From Lautropia mirabilis (GTDB taxonomy: Bacteria; Pseudomonadota; Gammaproteobacteria; Burkholderiales; Burkholderiaceae_B): DNA of 64,000 nucleotides. Below the pieces are notes generated by a model. That model was given only the letters and a program-made list of their open reading frames with translations. It made no database searches and was not told the origin of the DNA. Positions within the stretch are counted from its first letter, which is position 1; each line of letters begins with the position of its first letter. This document shows, piece after piece, positions 1 through 8,107 of this stretch. The DNA lies in the NCBI GenBank assembly GCA_945876565.1, contig CAMCOS010000008.1, forward strand, positions 27,273 to 91,272, read 5' to 3'. The position numbers were made by a program, and so were the translations under genes.

Positions 1-1
1 G

Positions 2-388
2 AAGCCCTTTTTCACCGTGCAAGATCGAGTCGATATCGCTCGCGAAGTGCTCGGGCACTACCCCAATGTGCGGGTTGATAGTTTTGCGGGACTGCTAAAA
101 GACTTTGTGCGTGAACAAGGCGGCCGGGTCATTGTGCGCGGGCTCAGAGCCGTGTCGGATTTTGAGTATGAATTCCAGATGGCCGGCATGAATCGTCATC
201 TCTTGCCAGAAGTCGAGACGCTATTCATGACACCATCAGACCAATACCAGTTCATTTCCGGCACCATCGTGCGGGAAATTGCGCTACTCGGCGGTGATGT
301 GAGTAAATTCGTGTTTCCGTCAGTTGAGCGCTGGCTGCAGGCCAAGGCCAAAGAGAGACTAGAACAGTCGTGGCCACACGGGAAATAG
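2..388 (+). CDS. coaD: Phosphopantetheine adenylyltransferase, 5' truncated by window edge
   Basis: This is the C-terminal three quarters of CoaD, which adenylylates 4'-phosphopantetheine to dephospho-CoA in coenzyme A synthesis. The open frame runs in from the window edge and has no start here. It begins with the KPFFT segment that follows the nucleotide-binding N-terminus, then shows [17 protein letters not shown] and the [10 protein letters not shown] segment that contacts ATP in this family. The GTG at 17 is an internal valine, not a start. A ferredoxin gene follows after 30 bp, an arrangement familiar in Burkholderiales. Confidence 0.96.
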   Translation, partial: KPFFTVQDRVDIAREVLGHYPNVRVDSFAGLLKDFVREQGGRVIVRGLRAVSDFEYEFQMAGMNRHLLPEVETLFMTPSDQYQFISGTIVREIALLGGDVSKFVFPSVERWLQAKAKERLEQSWPHGK

Positions 389-418
389 GCACACACTGAC
401 ACCGCTGAGGCAATTACC

Positions 419-682
419 ATGGCGCTACGCATCACTGAAGAGTGCATCAACTGCGACGTTTGTGAACCGGAGTGCCCTAACGATGCCATCTCGATGGGTG
501 AGGACTTTTACATCATCGATCCGATGTCGTGCACTGAATGCGTTGGCCACTTTGACGAGCCACAGTGCAAAGTAGTCTGCCCAGTCGAATGCATTGAGCT
601 GCACCCTGAGTTTAAGGAAGGCCAGGAAACGCTGATGGCCAAGTACCGCACGCTGACAGCCAAAAAATCACCGACCACATAA
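419..682 (+). CDS. YfhL-family 2x[4Fe-4S] ferredoxin
   Basis: An 87-residue electron carrier. The first cluster motif is C-x2-C-x2-C-x3-C (CINCDVCEPECP, residues 10-21). The second is C-x2-C-x8-C-x3-C with the long insertion typical of the YfhL/Allochromatium-type ferredoxins. The start is the ATG at 419, after a short gap from coaD with which it is probably co-transcribed. Its redox partner cannot be read from the sequence. Assignment to the family is secure; a specific role is not. Confidence 0.95.
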   Translation: MALRITEECINCDVCEPECPNDAISMGEDFYIIDPMSCTECVGHFDEPQCKVVCPVECIELHPEFKEGQETLMAKYRTLTAKKSPTT

Positions 683-702
683 AAGCTCCGTGGCAACGGC
701 CG

Positions 703-1089
703 CTAAAACGCAGGCATGGACGCATCGGGGTGGATTTTGACTAGTCGGCAGGGTTTTCCAACGACGTTGCTAAACCAGGCCGCGGCCAAGTCACCCTCAT
801 CGACCACCTTGACGACTTGCTTGCCCACCTGCGCCTGACGGCAAACACTGTCATCGTCCTCAATGACATCCATGGGCAGATCGAGTCGCAACATACCTGG
901 CGCACGCAGAACCATGTTGCCAAAACTGATGCTGATCTGCACGGCTGAGAGCTTGCGCGTCAATTGATCCGGGTGCCAGACAAAATTTTCATCCACCAGA
1001 AACCAGCGCATCTCAAACCGAGCTGCATCTTCGTGGCTAAGCACTGGACAGCCGACGATCAATTCAAATCCGGATAGTGTATTCATCAA
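703..1089 (-). CDS. Stand-alone MOSC N-terminal beta-barrel domain protein
   Basis: A 128-residue cytoplasmic protein that resembles only the N-terminal beta-barrel (MOSC_N) of MOSC proteins. The segments RWFLVDENFVWHPDQLTRKL and LRAPGMLRLDLP match that domain, and the end (AAAWFSNVVGKPCRLVKI) corresponds to its last strand. The catalytic MOSC domain that normally follows, with its conserved cysteine for molybdenum-cofactor or sulfur chemistry, is absent, and I see no continuation in another frame downstream. Function is unknown. It runs convergent to the ferredoxin gene. Confidence 0.7.
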   Translation of the reverse strand: MMNTLSGFELIVGCPVLSHEDAARFEMRWFLVDENFVWHPDQLTRKLSAVQISISFGNMVLRAPGMLRLDLPMDVIEDDDSVCRQAQVGKQVVKVVDEGDLAAAWFSNVVGKPCRLVKIHPDASMPAF

Positions 1090-1125
1090 CGAGCCAACTT
1101 ACGGTCAATAAAAAGCGTCACGACT

Positions 1126-2103
1126 TTAACGTCGCTGATTTAGCCACTGTACACCAGGGCTGTTCCATGTCCCGCTCAGCTCAAACTGCATTTGTGACTG
1201 ACGCACGTTGATCTCCAATGCACGACTCCTGAATTTGGGTGCGTTGGTCAAATTGGCACGCATCGGAATCGCCATCTGTCCTGTTTCAAGCTCAATGGTT
1301 CCATCCGAGGCCAGCAATGCGCCCCAAGCACCAGTGGCCTCAAATGCAATCAAGCGCAGCAAGTCTCGGCTTTCAAGTTGCCACTGACTGTCCATCGCCA
1401 TCACATCCCAAGTGCCGTTACTCGCGATACCAAGCTGCTCCAGCAAAGCGGGTGTGTGCCCGAACGCGTCAGCATCATTGACTAACAATTGTCTAATCCG
1501 TACGCTAGCCTGGCTGTTAGCGAACTTGGGCCAACTGGCATCAGCCATGATCTCTAGCTGCTTGATTGTGGCTAGCGGCAACTGCTGCGCGTCGCCATCG
1601 GTGCTGAACACCGCGATGTCTTCGACCAAGGCTTGCCTGACAATGACACGCCACGTTTCACCCACCCTCTGCTGGCGACCAAACCAATCAAACCACTGAC
1701 CGGCATTAAACAATGGTGCCTGGCTAACTTCGGACATAAAAAGCCCTCGAGTCGGACCCGAACGAAATACGTCAACACCTTGTATGTAAAGACTCTCGAG
1801 TGAGAGCGTGCGATCAAACAGTGGCTGCCACGCAGCTTGCCACTGCACTCGCCTGATGGAAACGGCCGGGTGAGTGCCCGCCTGATTGGCAATCGTGATG
1901 TCCCGCAGATCAAGACCAAGGCGTGGCAGAACGGTAATCCCCACCTCCCCATTGACTTGCAAGGCTGGATGCACCCACGCTCGCAGACGATTCTCTACCA
2001 ACGACCCACCCATCGACGTTTGCAGCAAGATGACCAGCGCTGCAATCAGCAGAAAAAACAGGCTAAGGGAGATGAGTGCGATACGCGCAAAAGTTTTGAA
2101 CAT
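1126..2103 (-). CDS. AsmA-like membrane-anchored protein
   Basis: About 325 residues. A single N-terminal membrane segment (residues 6-27) is followed by a beta-rich region like the N-terminus of AsmA proteins, including PALQVNGEVGITVLPRLGLD and SLESLYIQGVDV. Full AsmA proteins are much longer, so this is a short version. The ATG at 2103 was chosen because it sits 8 bp after the methyltransferase stop; an upstream in-frame start would overlap that gene deeply and put charged residues before the membrane anchor. It is the last gene of the leftward opgH-ndvA-methyltransferase unit. AsmA-family proteins bridge the periplasm in envelope lipid and glycan homeostasis; a link to export of the unit's product is inference. 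Confidence 0.72.
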   Translation of the reverse strand: MFKTFARIALISLSLFFLLIAALVILLQTSMGGSLVENRLRAWVHPALQVNGEVGITVLPRLGLDLRDITIANQAGTHPAVSIRRVQWQAAWQPLFDRTLSLESLYIQGVDVFRSGPTRGLFMSEVSQAPLFNAGQWFDWFGRQQRVGETWRVIVRQALVEDIAVFSTDGDAQQLPLATIKQLEIMADASWPKFANSQASVRIRQLLVNDADAFGHTPALLEQLGIASNGTWDVMAMDSQWQLESRDLLRLIAFEATGAWGALLASDGTIELETGQMAIPMRANLTNAPKFRSRALEINVRQSQMQFELSGTWNSPGVQWLNQRR

Positions 2104-2111
2104 ACAAAACT

Positions 2112-2969
2112 TTAACGCAATCCGGACCTGCTGGCATAAAGATCGTCGTGCCCTATGATGCAGCGCAAAGCGGATCGATGAGAGTGCAACCAAGCGTGCA
2201 CCTGCTGCGCTGGCAAACGGTCAGTCTCCAGGACAGCCTGTGCGATGCCATCAATCAGCATGTCATAAAAGGCTGACGGCAACTGATCCACTACCCAAGG
2301 GCTTTTATCCATCGTGACATCCAAGCCATGGCTGCGCAAGGCTTGGCTCAAATACTGCCCAGAGTTTGGACCAAGAGCGGACCCGAAACCTTTGTCAGTG
2401 GCTTGGTGAGCAGCGAAAGCCAACACCACGTCGCCATCCAGCGGATGTTCGGGTGCCCAGGACATCTGACCATCAAAACTCAAGACTGCATACAGCGGCA
2501 CAGACAAAGCTTGGCAAAACCGATCTACCCAGTCAGATGAGACCAAATCAAACAAGGCCGATGCCGTCACCAGATCGGCTGGCACTGCCAGCACAGCCTG
2601 AACGTCATGCACCAAGTCCGCCACGCGAAATTGAACTTGGACTTGAGACCCACCGTACACCACGCACAAAGAGTGGGCTTGTTCAGACACCACCTCATCG
2701 GCCCAAGCTTTAATGGCCTGCCGCGCAGCCGCCAGCAGTGAGAGGTCGTAATCCACCAGCGTCCAATACTGCTGGTCACCCAACAAAGGCGCAATCGCGC
2801 GCAAGTTCGAACCAGAGCCACATCCTAAATCGAGCAATCGCAATCCGGTCAATTCATGACCATGACGGGCACGCAGATCATCCAGCATCGCATCCTGCAC
2901 ACGCATGCTACGTGACGCATGATCCACCGGCTCTCGCAGGCTTAGCCATTGCGCTGAAAACTCACCCAT
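2112..2969 (-). CDS. Class I SAM-dependent methyltransferase
   Basis: A 285-residue Rossmann-fold methyltransferase. Motif I is LLDLGCGSG (about residues 45-53), followed by an acidic residue after strand 2 (LVDYD). The substrate cannot be read. The ATG at 2969 has a clear AGGAGA ribosome-binding site and overlaps the end of the ABC exporter gene by 8 bp, which indicates translational coupling. Homologues of this general type accompany pteridine-like clusters, and here it lies between glucan-export genes and the divergent pteridine-like genes, so a small glycosylated metabolite is a possible substrate. That is inference. Confidence 0.85.
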   Translation of the reverse strand: MGEFSAQWLSLREPVDHASRSMRVQDAMLDDLRARHGHELTGLRLLDLGCGSGSNLRAIAPLLGDQQYWTLVDYDLSLLAAARQAIKAWADEVVSEQAHSLCVVYGGSQVQVQFRVADLVHDVQAVLAVPADLVTASALFDLVSSDWVDRFCQALSVPLYAVLSFDGQMSWAPEHPLDGDVVLAFAAHQATDKGFGSALGPNSGQYLSQALRSHGLDVTMDKSPWVVDQLPSAFYDMLIDGIAQAVLETDRLPAQQVHAWLHSHRSALRCIIGHDDLYASRSGLR

Positions 2970-4740
2970 CAATTTTCTCCTGGCGATCAAACTGAGTCTG
3001 CACCATCTGAGCAAACAAACCGCGTTTGCTTAGCAACTCATCAAAGCTGCCCATCTCCACAATCCGGCCCTCGTCCATGTACACGATCTGATCGGCGTGA
3101 CGAATCGTTGAGAGCCGGTGGGCAATCACCAGCGTTGTACGACCTTCACGCACACGTTGCATAGCCTGCTGCACGGCAAACTCAGTTTGAGCATCAAGCG
3201 CACTGGTTGCCTCATCAAGCACCAAAATAGCAGGGTCTTTCAATAGCACCCGGGCGATCGCTAAACGCTGACGCTGGCCTCCGGATAAGAACCGACCGCG
3301 CTCACCAACCTGACTGGCAAATCCCAGCGGCGATGCTTCAATGAAATCCAATGCACAAGCATCGCGGGCGGCCAAGCGCAACTGCTCTGGTGTCGCATCC
3401 GGTTTACCAATGCGCAAGTTATCTTCCACGCTGCGATTAAAGAGCAAGTTTTCCTGAAACACGACACCAATGTTGCGGCGCAAAGCATCGAGCTTGAGAT
3501 GGCGAATGTCGCAGCCATCAATCAAAATCTCGCCCGCCAAGGGATCAAACAATCGGCACAGTAACGCCAAGGTCGTCGATTTGCCCGCACCCGATGGGCC
3601 GACAAAGGCAATGGTTTGGCCGGTTTGCACGTTAAGGTTGAAGTCAGTGAGTGCCGCAGCAGACGCGCCCGGGTAGGTGTAATCCACGCGCTTAAACTGA
3701 ATCGAACCATGAAATCGGCCAGGGTCACTTGCCCCATCGATCTCACTGACCTGCGGCTCAGTTTGCAGCACCTCAAAAAATTCACGCAGCTTTGGTGCTT
3801 CAACAGAGAGCCGATTGGCAAAGCTGACAGACTGATCAAGCCGGCCAATGATTAGCCCCGCAAAACCAATAAAGGTCACTATTTCACCGATGGAAATTCG
3901 TTGCTCGCTAAACAGCCAAAGCCCTAGACTCAGCATGGCCAGCACAGTCAAGGTCGTGGCTGATCGCGTCAGGATATTGACAAGCGCCCACCATGACAAA
4001 GCCGGAAACTGAGCACCGATCACTTGATGACTCAAATACTTGAGTCTGTCGACTTCATCTCTGACGCGCGCAAAACTCTGGATCAAGGCAACATTGCCAA
4101 GACTGTCTGCAACGTGCTCAGCCATATCGGAATAATGGCCTTCGACCGATTGCTGCAGGCGATCGGTTTTTCGCAAAATCAAACGAGTCAAAAACACAAA
4201 GAGCAAGCAAAGCAGTAACAACAGGCTTGCCATGATTGCATTCAAGTAAAACGCCACTGGCATGAGCACAACCACCGCCACAAAAGCCGCAAAGTAGTCT
4301 CGAAAGAATCCAAGCCACAACGCCCAGAGGGCATCTGTGCCCTGCAGCATGATTTTCATGAGACGGCCAGAATGTTGGGTGTGCCGATGATGCGCAGGCA
4401 ACTGCAACACGTGCTCGAAGTAATCCCGTAAAACCACATGGCGACGATGATGGGCTAGGCGATCTGCATACAGTGCAATCAATGCCGCACAAACAATCGC
4501 AAACAATCCAAACGCAACCCAAATCAGTAACAAGGGTGTCACAGCTGACCAAATGTTTTGATCCGCATGGCCCGCAGAATTGCTTAATTGAGTCAGGGCA
4601 TCAATGACCCTGCCAAACAGAATCGGCTCGGCAAGCAATGCCCCAACCAGCAAAAAATTAGCCAGCATTAACCAATAGGCCGTAAGCTTATCTTGCCCCA
4701 AGAGGGCAAAGACACGGCGGTATAAAGCCAAAAAACCCAT
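2962..4740 (-). CDS. ndvA: NdvA/ChvA-like ABC exporter (permease fused to ATPase)
   Basis: A 592-residue half-transporter with six predicted membrane segments in residues 1-310 and a nucleotide-binding domain after that. The Walker A motif is GPSGAGKST (381-389), the signature LSGGQ (485-489) and Walker B LVLDE (506-510). The N-terminus, including AEPILFGRVIDAL, is characteristic of the NdvA/ChvA exporters that carry cyclic beta-1,2-glucan out of alphaproteobacteria. Here it follows an OpgH-type glucosyltransferase with a 3-bp gap rather than an NdvB-type cyclic glucan synthase. The likely cargo is a glucan or glycosylated compound made by neighbouring genes. Confidence 0.88.
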   Translation of the reverse strand: MGFLALYRRVFALLGQDKLTAYWLMLANFLLVGALLAEPILFGRVIDALTQLSNSAGHADQNIWSAVTPLLLIWVAFGLFAIVCAALIALYADRLAHHRRHVVLRDYFEHVLQLPAHHRHTQHSGRLMKIMLQGTDALWALWLGFFRDYFAAFVAVVVLMPVAFYLNAIMASLLLLLCLLFVFLTRLILRKTDRLQQSVEGHYSDMAEHVADSLGNVALIQSFARVRDEVDRLKYLSHQVIGAQFPALSWWALVNILTRSATTLTVLAMLSLGLWLFSEQRISIGEIVTFIGFAGLIIGRLDQSVSFANRLSVEAPKLREFFEVLQTEPQVSEIDGASDPGRFHGSIQFKRVDYTYPGASAAALTDFNLNVQTGQTIAFVGPSGAGKSTTLALLCRLFDPLAGEILIDGCDIRHLKLDALRRNIGVVFQENLLFNRSVEDNLRIGKPDATPEQLRLAARDACALDFIEASPLGFASQVGERGRFLSGGQRQRLAIARVLLKDPAILVLDEATSALDAQTEFAVQQAMQRVREGRTTLVIAHRLSTIRHADQIVYMDEGRIVEMGSFDELLSKRGLFAQMVQTQFDRQEKIDG

Positions 4741-4743
4741 GGG

Positions 4744-6507
4744 CTATTGGCCGCTCTCAAGCGATGTGCCTGAAGACACGGACGCATCGCTTTTGCCTAG
4801 TGATTGAGCAGTCAAGTGACTCAAAAAACCGTCTCCAATGAATTCTTGTGGAATGCCCGCCAATCGCCAGCGGGTGAGAACCTGTCCAAGCGCTGGCCAA
4901 GACGTCAGGACAGCGACCGGCACGCAAACCCACAGGCCGCCAATGAAGTAAGCAATCCACCAAGTGGCCGGTTCATGCCAATCTATCCAAAGCCAGCCCA
5001 GCAACAGGCCAATGGCGGTGTGCAAACCAAAGGCTCGCAGAGCCAACTGCCAAGAGATCTGTTGCTCATCACGGTTTTGAGCCGTCCACGTTATTCGTTT
5101 GCCGAACGGCAATCCAATAAGCAACACCGTCTGCGAGACCCACAAGACTGGGGTGATCAGCAATGAGAACACTGACTCCACCACAAAGCCACACAGGAAC
5201 CGAACGCCACCACCAAACGAGCGACGAGCTTGAGCGCGCAACAACACCGACAAACCGGCGGCAAGCTTGGGCAACATTGCCATGGTGATCACCACCCAAA
5301 GCAAGGTCGCCAAGGCCGGCACATCGAAAACCTCCCGCAGCGAAGATTGGTGTACTGACCATCCAAGCGTGCCCAGTAAAACAAACCAGGCTGGCGCTCC
5401 AACGAACATCAACATGGCCAGCACCAGTTGCACGCGGCTGGTCACCTTCAAGCCTGGCAGCGTCAAGAGCCGCCAGTACTGCATATTGCCGGCACACCAA
5501 CGCAAGTCTCTGGCCACGAAGTCCATGAGGTTGGGTGGGTTTTCCTCAAAACTTTCATCTTCAAACGGATAGACCCGAACCTCGAAACCCGCGCGACGCA
5601 TCAACACGGCCTCGACCTGATCGTGACTCAAAATATGAGTCTGTTTGCCCTTGCGATCAACAAAGACCGGCAATTGGCAATCACGAATGAAGGGCACTAA
5701 ACGCAGAACTGCGTTATGGCCCCAGTAAGGACCACAATCGCCTTGCCACCAAGCGCTGCCCAGTGTGTAAGAACGCATACCCAGCCTCATCCCGAACTGG
5801 AACAAGCGGGTGAACGCGCTTGTGGCTGGCATGCCAACCACCAAGCCTTGCAAAATGCCTAGCTGCGGATTTGCCTGCATGGTCAGCACGAGCCGGCGCA
5901 CCGCGCGCCCACTCATCAAACTGTCTGCATCCAACACCAGAGCGAACTCATGGTTGGCTCCCCAACGCTCACAAAAGTCCTGAATGTTGCCAGCCTTAAA
6001 GCCACGATTGTCAGTACGACGGCGGTAGGTGAGCGTCAAACCGGATTGCCATTCTTGGGCAAGCTGTTCAAAGGCGACGACCTCTTGCTCAGCGATTTGA
6101 GGATCAGTCGTGTCGCTCAACACATAGACATGAAACTGGCTCGCGTCTTTGCCCGCCATCAGGCCACGTGCCAAGGCGTCTAGATTGCGAACCAGGCGCG
6201 CAGGCATCTCATTTCGAATGCACAGCAGCAGTGCTGTAGAAGACCGAACCTCTGCATCAAGATCCACGCCAACGGCCAGCGGGTTGGTACTTCTCAATGG
6301 ATCCGCTGAAAAAATATCGAGCAAAAATCCGATCGCGGCGTTACCGAACCCAACCGCAAGCCATGGCATCACAACAACAAAAGCCACCATCGCCACCACA
6401 TCGAGCAGCGACCAGCCACCCGGCGCAAGCGCAAGCGCCATCAACCAGGCTGATCCCACAACAGACGAGGCGACCAGCAACACAAACAAGACACGGCGTC
6501 GCGTCAT
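4744..6507 (-). CDS. opgH: OpgH/MdoH-type membrane glucosyltransferase
   Basis: A 587-residue inner-membrane GT2 enzyme that in the OpgH family polymerises glucose from UDP-glucose into the beta-1,2 backbone of osmoregulated periplasmic glucans. Membrane segments flank a cytoplasmic catalytic domain carrying NRGFKAGN (167-174), DAD (193-195), SHD (294-296) and RDLRW (333-337). It is much shorter than the roughly 850-residue E. coli protein and resembles the compact alphaproteobacterial form. The periplasmic partner gene opgG is not beside it. The ATG at 6507 has a GGAAGA site. It is the first gene of the leftward unit with ndvA, a methyltransferase and the AsmA-like gene. Confidence 0.9.
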   Translation of the reverse strand: MTRRRVLFVLLVASSVVGSAWLMALALAPGGWSLLDVVAMVAFVVVMPWLAVGFGNAAIGFLLDIFSADPLRSTNPLAVGVDLDAEVRSSTALLLCIRNEMPARLVRNLDALARGLMAGKDASQFHVYVLSDTTDPQIAEQEVVAFEQLAQEWQSGLTLTYRRRTDNRGFKAGNIQDFCERWGANHEFALVLDADSLMSGRAVRRLVLTMQANPQLGILQGLVVGMPATSAFTRLFQFGMRLGMRSYTLGSAWWQGDCGPYWGHNAVLRLVPFIRDCQLPVFVDRKGKQTHILSHDQVEAVLMRRAGFEVRVYPFEDESFEENPPNLMDFVARDLRWCAGNMQYWRLLTLPGLKVTSRVQLVLAMLMFVGAPAWFVLLGTLGWSVHQSSLREVFDVPALATLLWVVITMAMLPKLAAGLSVLLRAQARRSFGGGVRFLCGFVVESVFSLLITPVLWVSQTVLLIGLPFGKRITWTAQNRDEQQISWQLALRAFGLHTAIGLLLGWLWIDWHEPATWWIAYFIGGLWVCVPVAVLTSWPALGQVLTRWRLAGIPQEFIGDGFLSHLTAQSLGKSDASVSSGTSLESGQ

Positions 6508-6633
6508 GTGAGTTCTTCCAAAAATAAAGGATCACGGAAAGGAGAGATGGGGTCTGATCGGTAAAAAGATTTTCACCGCACCCCGGCATCGCCAGTCCGC
6601 TAACGCTGGCGTCTGCCCTACAATTCAGTTGCA

Positions 6634-6645
6634 TATACTAGTATA
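6634..6645. promoter_or_regulatory. Perfect 12-bp palindrome in divergent intergenic region
   Basis: TATACTAGTATA is self-complementary, and each half reads as a good -10 hexamer (TATACT) on its own strand. It lies in the 196-bp gap between the leftward opgH unit and the rightward dehydrogenase-PTPS-GT4 unit. The 6-bp arms GCCCTA (6615-6620) and TAGGGC (6644-6649) form a second, wider dyad. A shared divergent promoter or operator is the simplest reading. I see no convincing -35 hexamers. Confidence 0.4.
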
Positions 6646-6703
6646 GGGCAACGTCACCTGTCAGTGATGCACAATTTTAACGTTTTCCTACGGGATTTTT
6701 ACT

Positions 6704-7696
6704 TTGGCTGCCACCACCCGCCCGCCTGAGCAACCGCTTGCACTTTGGTACGTTGGTCCCAAAATTGTTCAGATTGGGCCAGTCGATCTTTCTGCGCTGG
6801 CCCAGGATCATTGCCGGATCCAAACGATTTTCAGTGCCATTAGTCGTGGTACTGAATCCCTGGTTTTCGAGGCAAGCGTGCCCCCGAGCGAATACGGTCG
6901 CATGGCAACCCCCCTGATGGCAGGCATATTTCCGTTTCCGGTCACCTATGGCTACTGCAACGTGGGCCGAGTCATCGACGGCCCGGCTCACTGGCTAAAC
7001 AAAACGGTTTTTTGTCTGGCACCCCATCAAACCGTGTTTGATGCACCCGCTCAGATGCTCGCCGAAGTGCCCGCAAACGTCACCGCGCAACGGGCAACGC
7101 TGGCCGCCAACATGGAAACCGCTTTAAACGCCGTCTGGACTGGCAAACCGGGGCCTGCGGACCATGTAGCCATCGTCGGTGGCGGTGTGGTCGGCTTACT
7201 GGTGGCCTATCTATGCAGCCAGTTACCCGGGGCAAAAGTCACTTTGGTCGACCCATCGCAATCACGAGCTCATCCCTGCAAAACGCTGGGCATTCAATAT
7301 GCTCAGGATGCGCATGGTCTTGGCAACTGCGATGTGGTGTTTCATGCCAGCGGCCATCCCGCTGGCTTACAAACTGCTTTGTCCATTGCTGGCAATGAAG
7401 CAACCGTTATCGAGCTGAGCTGGTATGGCAGTCGTGCGGTCAGCGTTGAGCTTGGCGGTGTCTTCCATAGCCAACAGCTTAGGCTGCAGTCCTGTCAGGT
7501 CGGCCATATTGAGCAAACCCATCTCGCACGCTGGAGCTACAATCGCCGGCTGCACTCGGCGCTGGATTTGCTGGCCGATCCGAGACTAGACTGCCTGCTC
7601 GAGCCAGCAGTGAACTTCAAATCACTGCCTGAAGAAATACCCAAGATTTTCGGCCAGACGCAGCCGCGCCTTTGCCAATTGATTGACTACGCTTAA
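6704..7696 (+). CDS. BchC-like medium-chain dehydrogenase without catalytic zinc site
   Basis: A 330-residue NAD(P)-dependent dehydrogenase/reductase. The N-terminal catalytic domain has SRGTE (47-51) where classical zinc alcohol dehydrogenases carry the zinc cysteine, and lacks the GHE motif, so it resembles BchC-type members. The Rossmann domain has GGGVVG (159-164) and an aspartate after the second strand (D183), favouring NAD(H). Translation appears to start at TTG 6704; the next in-frame methionine is too far in. The next gene begins 9 bp later, so the two are co-transcribed. The substrate is unknown; the neighbours suggest a hydroxyl or keto group on a pteridine-like or sugar intermediate. 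Confidence 0.8.
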   Translation: MAATTRPPEQPLALWYVGPKIVQIGPVDLSALAQDHCRIQTIFSAISRGTESLVFEASVPPSEYGRMATPLMAGIFPFPVTYGYCNVGRVIDGPAHWLNKTVFCLAPHQTVFDAPAQMLAEVPANVTAQRATLAANMETALNAVWTGKPGPADHVAIVGGGVVGLLVAYLCSQLPGAKVTLVDPSQSRAHPCKTLGIQYAQDAHGLGNCDVVFHASGHPAGLQTALSIAGNEATVIELSWYGSRAVSVELGGVFHSQQLRLQSCQVGHIEQTHLARWSYNRRLHSALDLLADPRLDCLLEPAVNFKSLPEEIPKIFGQTQPRLCQLIDYA

Positions 7697-7705
7697 GGAA
7701 CCACC

Positions 7706-8107
7706 ATGTACGCTGTTGAAGTTCGCGACCACATCATGATTGCTCACTCGTTTAAAGGCGAAGTATTTGGCCCAGCCCAGAAACTGCACGGCGCCACTTT
7801 TGTGATCGATGCTGCTATCTATGCTGAAACCCTCGACGAGAACGCCATTGTGATTGACATCGGCCGGGCGCATGAGGTCCTTAAATCCCTGTTAGTGCCG
7901 CTGAACTATAAAAACCTTGATGAAGAGCCCGCTTTCAAGGGCCAGAACACGACCACCGAATTCTTGACCAAGTATTTATTTGATGGACTGGCCAAAGCAG
8001 CGCGCGCAGGTGAGCTTGGTCGTGAAGGCCAGCAGTTGCATTCCATTCGAATCGAAATTGCCGAATCGCATGTTGCCCGCGCCTCCTACGAAGCACGATT
8101 GTGGTGA
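7706..8107 (+). CDS. 6-pyruvoyltetrahydropterin synthase/QueD-like protein with lost active-site residues
   Basis: A 133-residue single-domain T-fold protein of the PTPS/QueD family, which normally acts on dihydroneopterin triphosphate. Two of three zinc ligands align (H14, H28), but the third, in the usual HGH, is alanine (HGA, residues 28-30). The catalytic cysteine four residues before H28 is also alanine, and the catalytic Asp-His pair of LDHxxLN is replaced (LNYKNLD). The glutamate that anchors the pterin ring (IAES) is kept. The fold and substrate pocket therefore seem conserved while the known chemistry should be impossible. A good AAGGA site precedes the ATG. The stop overlaps the next gene by 4 bp. 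Confidence 0.85.
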   Translation: MYAVEVRDHIMIAHSFKGEVFGPAQKLHGATFVIDAAIYAETLDENAIVIDIGRAHEVLKSLLVPLNYKNLDEEPAFKGQNTTTEFLTKYLFDGLAKAARAGELGREGQQLHSIRIEIAESHVARASYEARLW

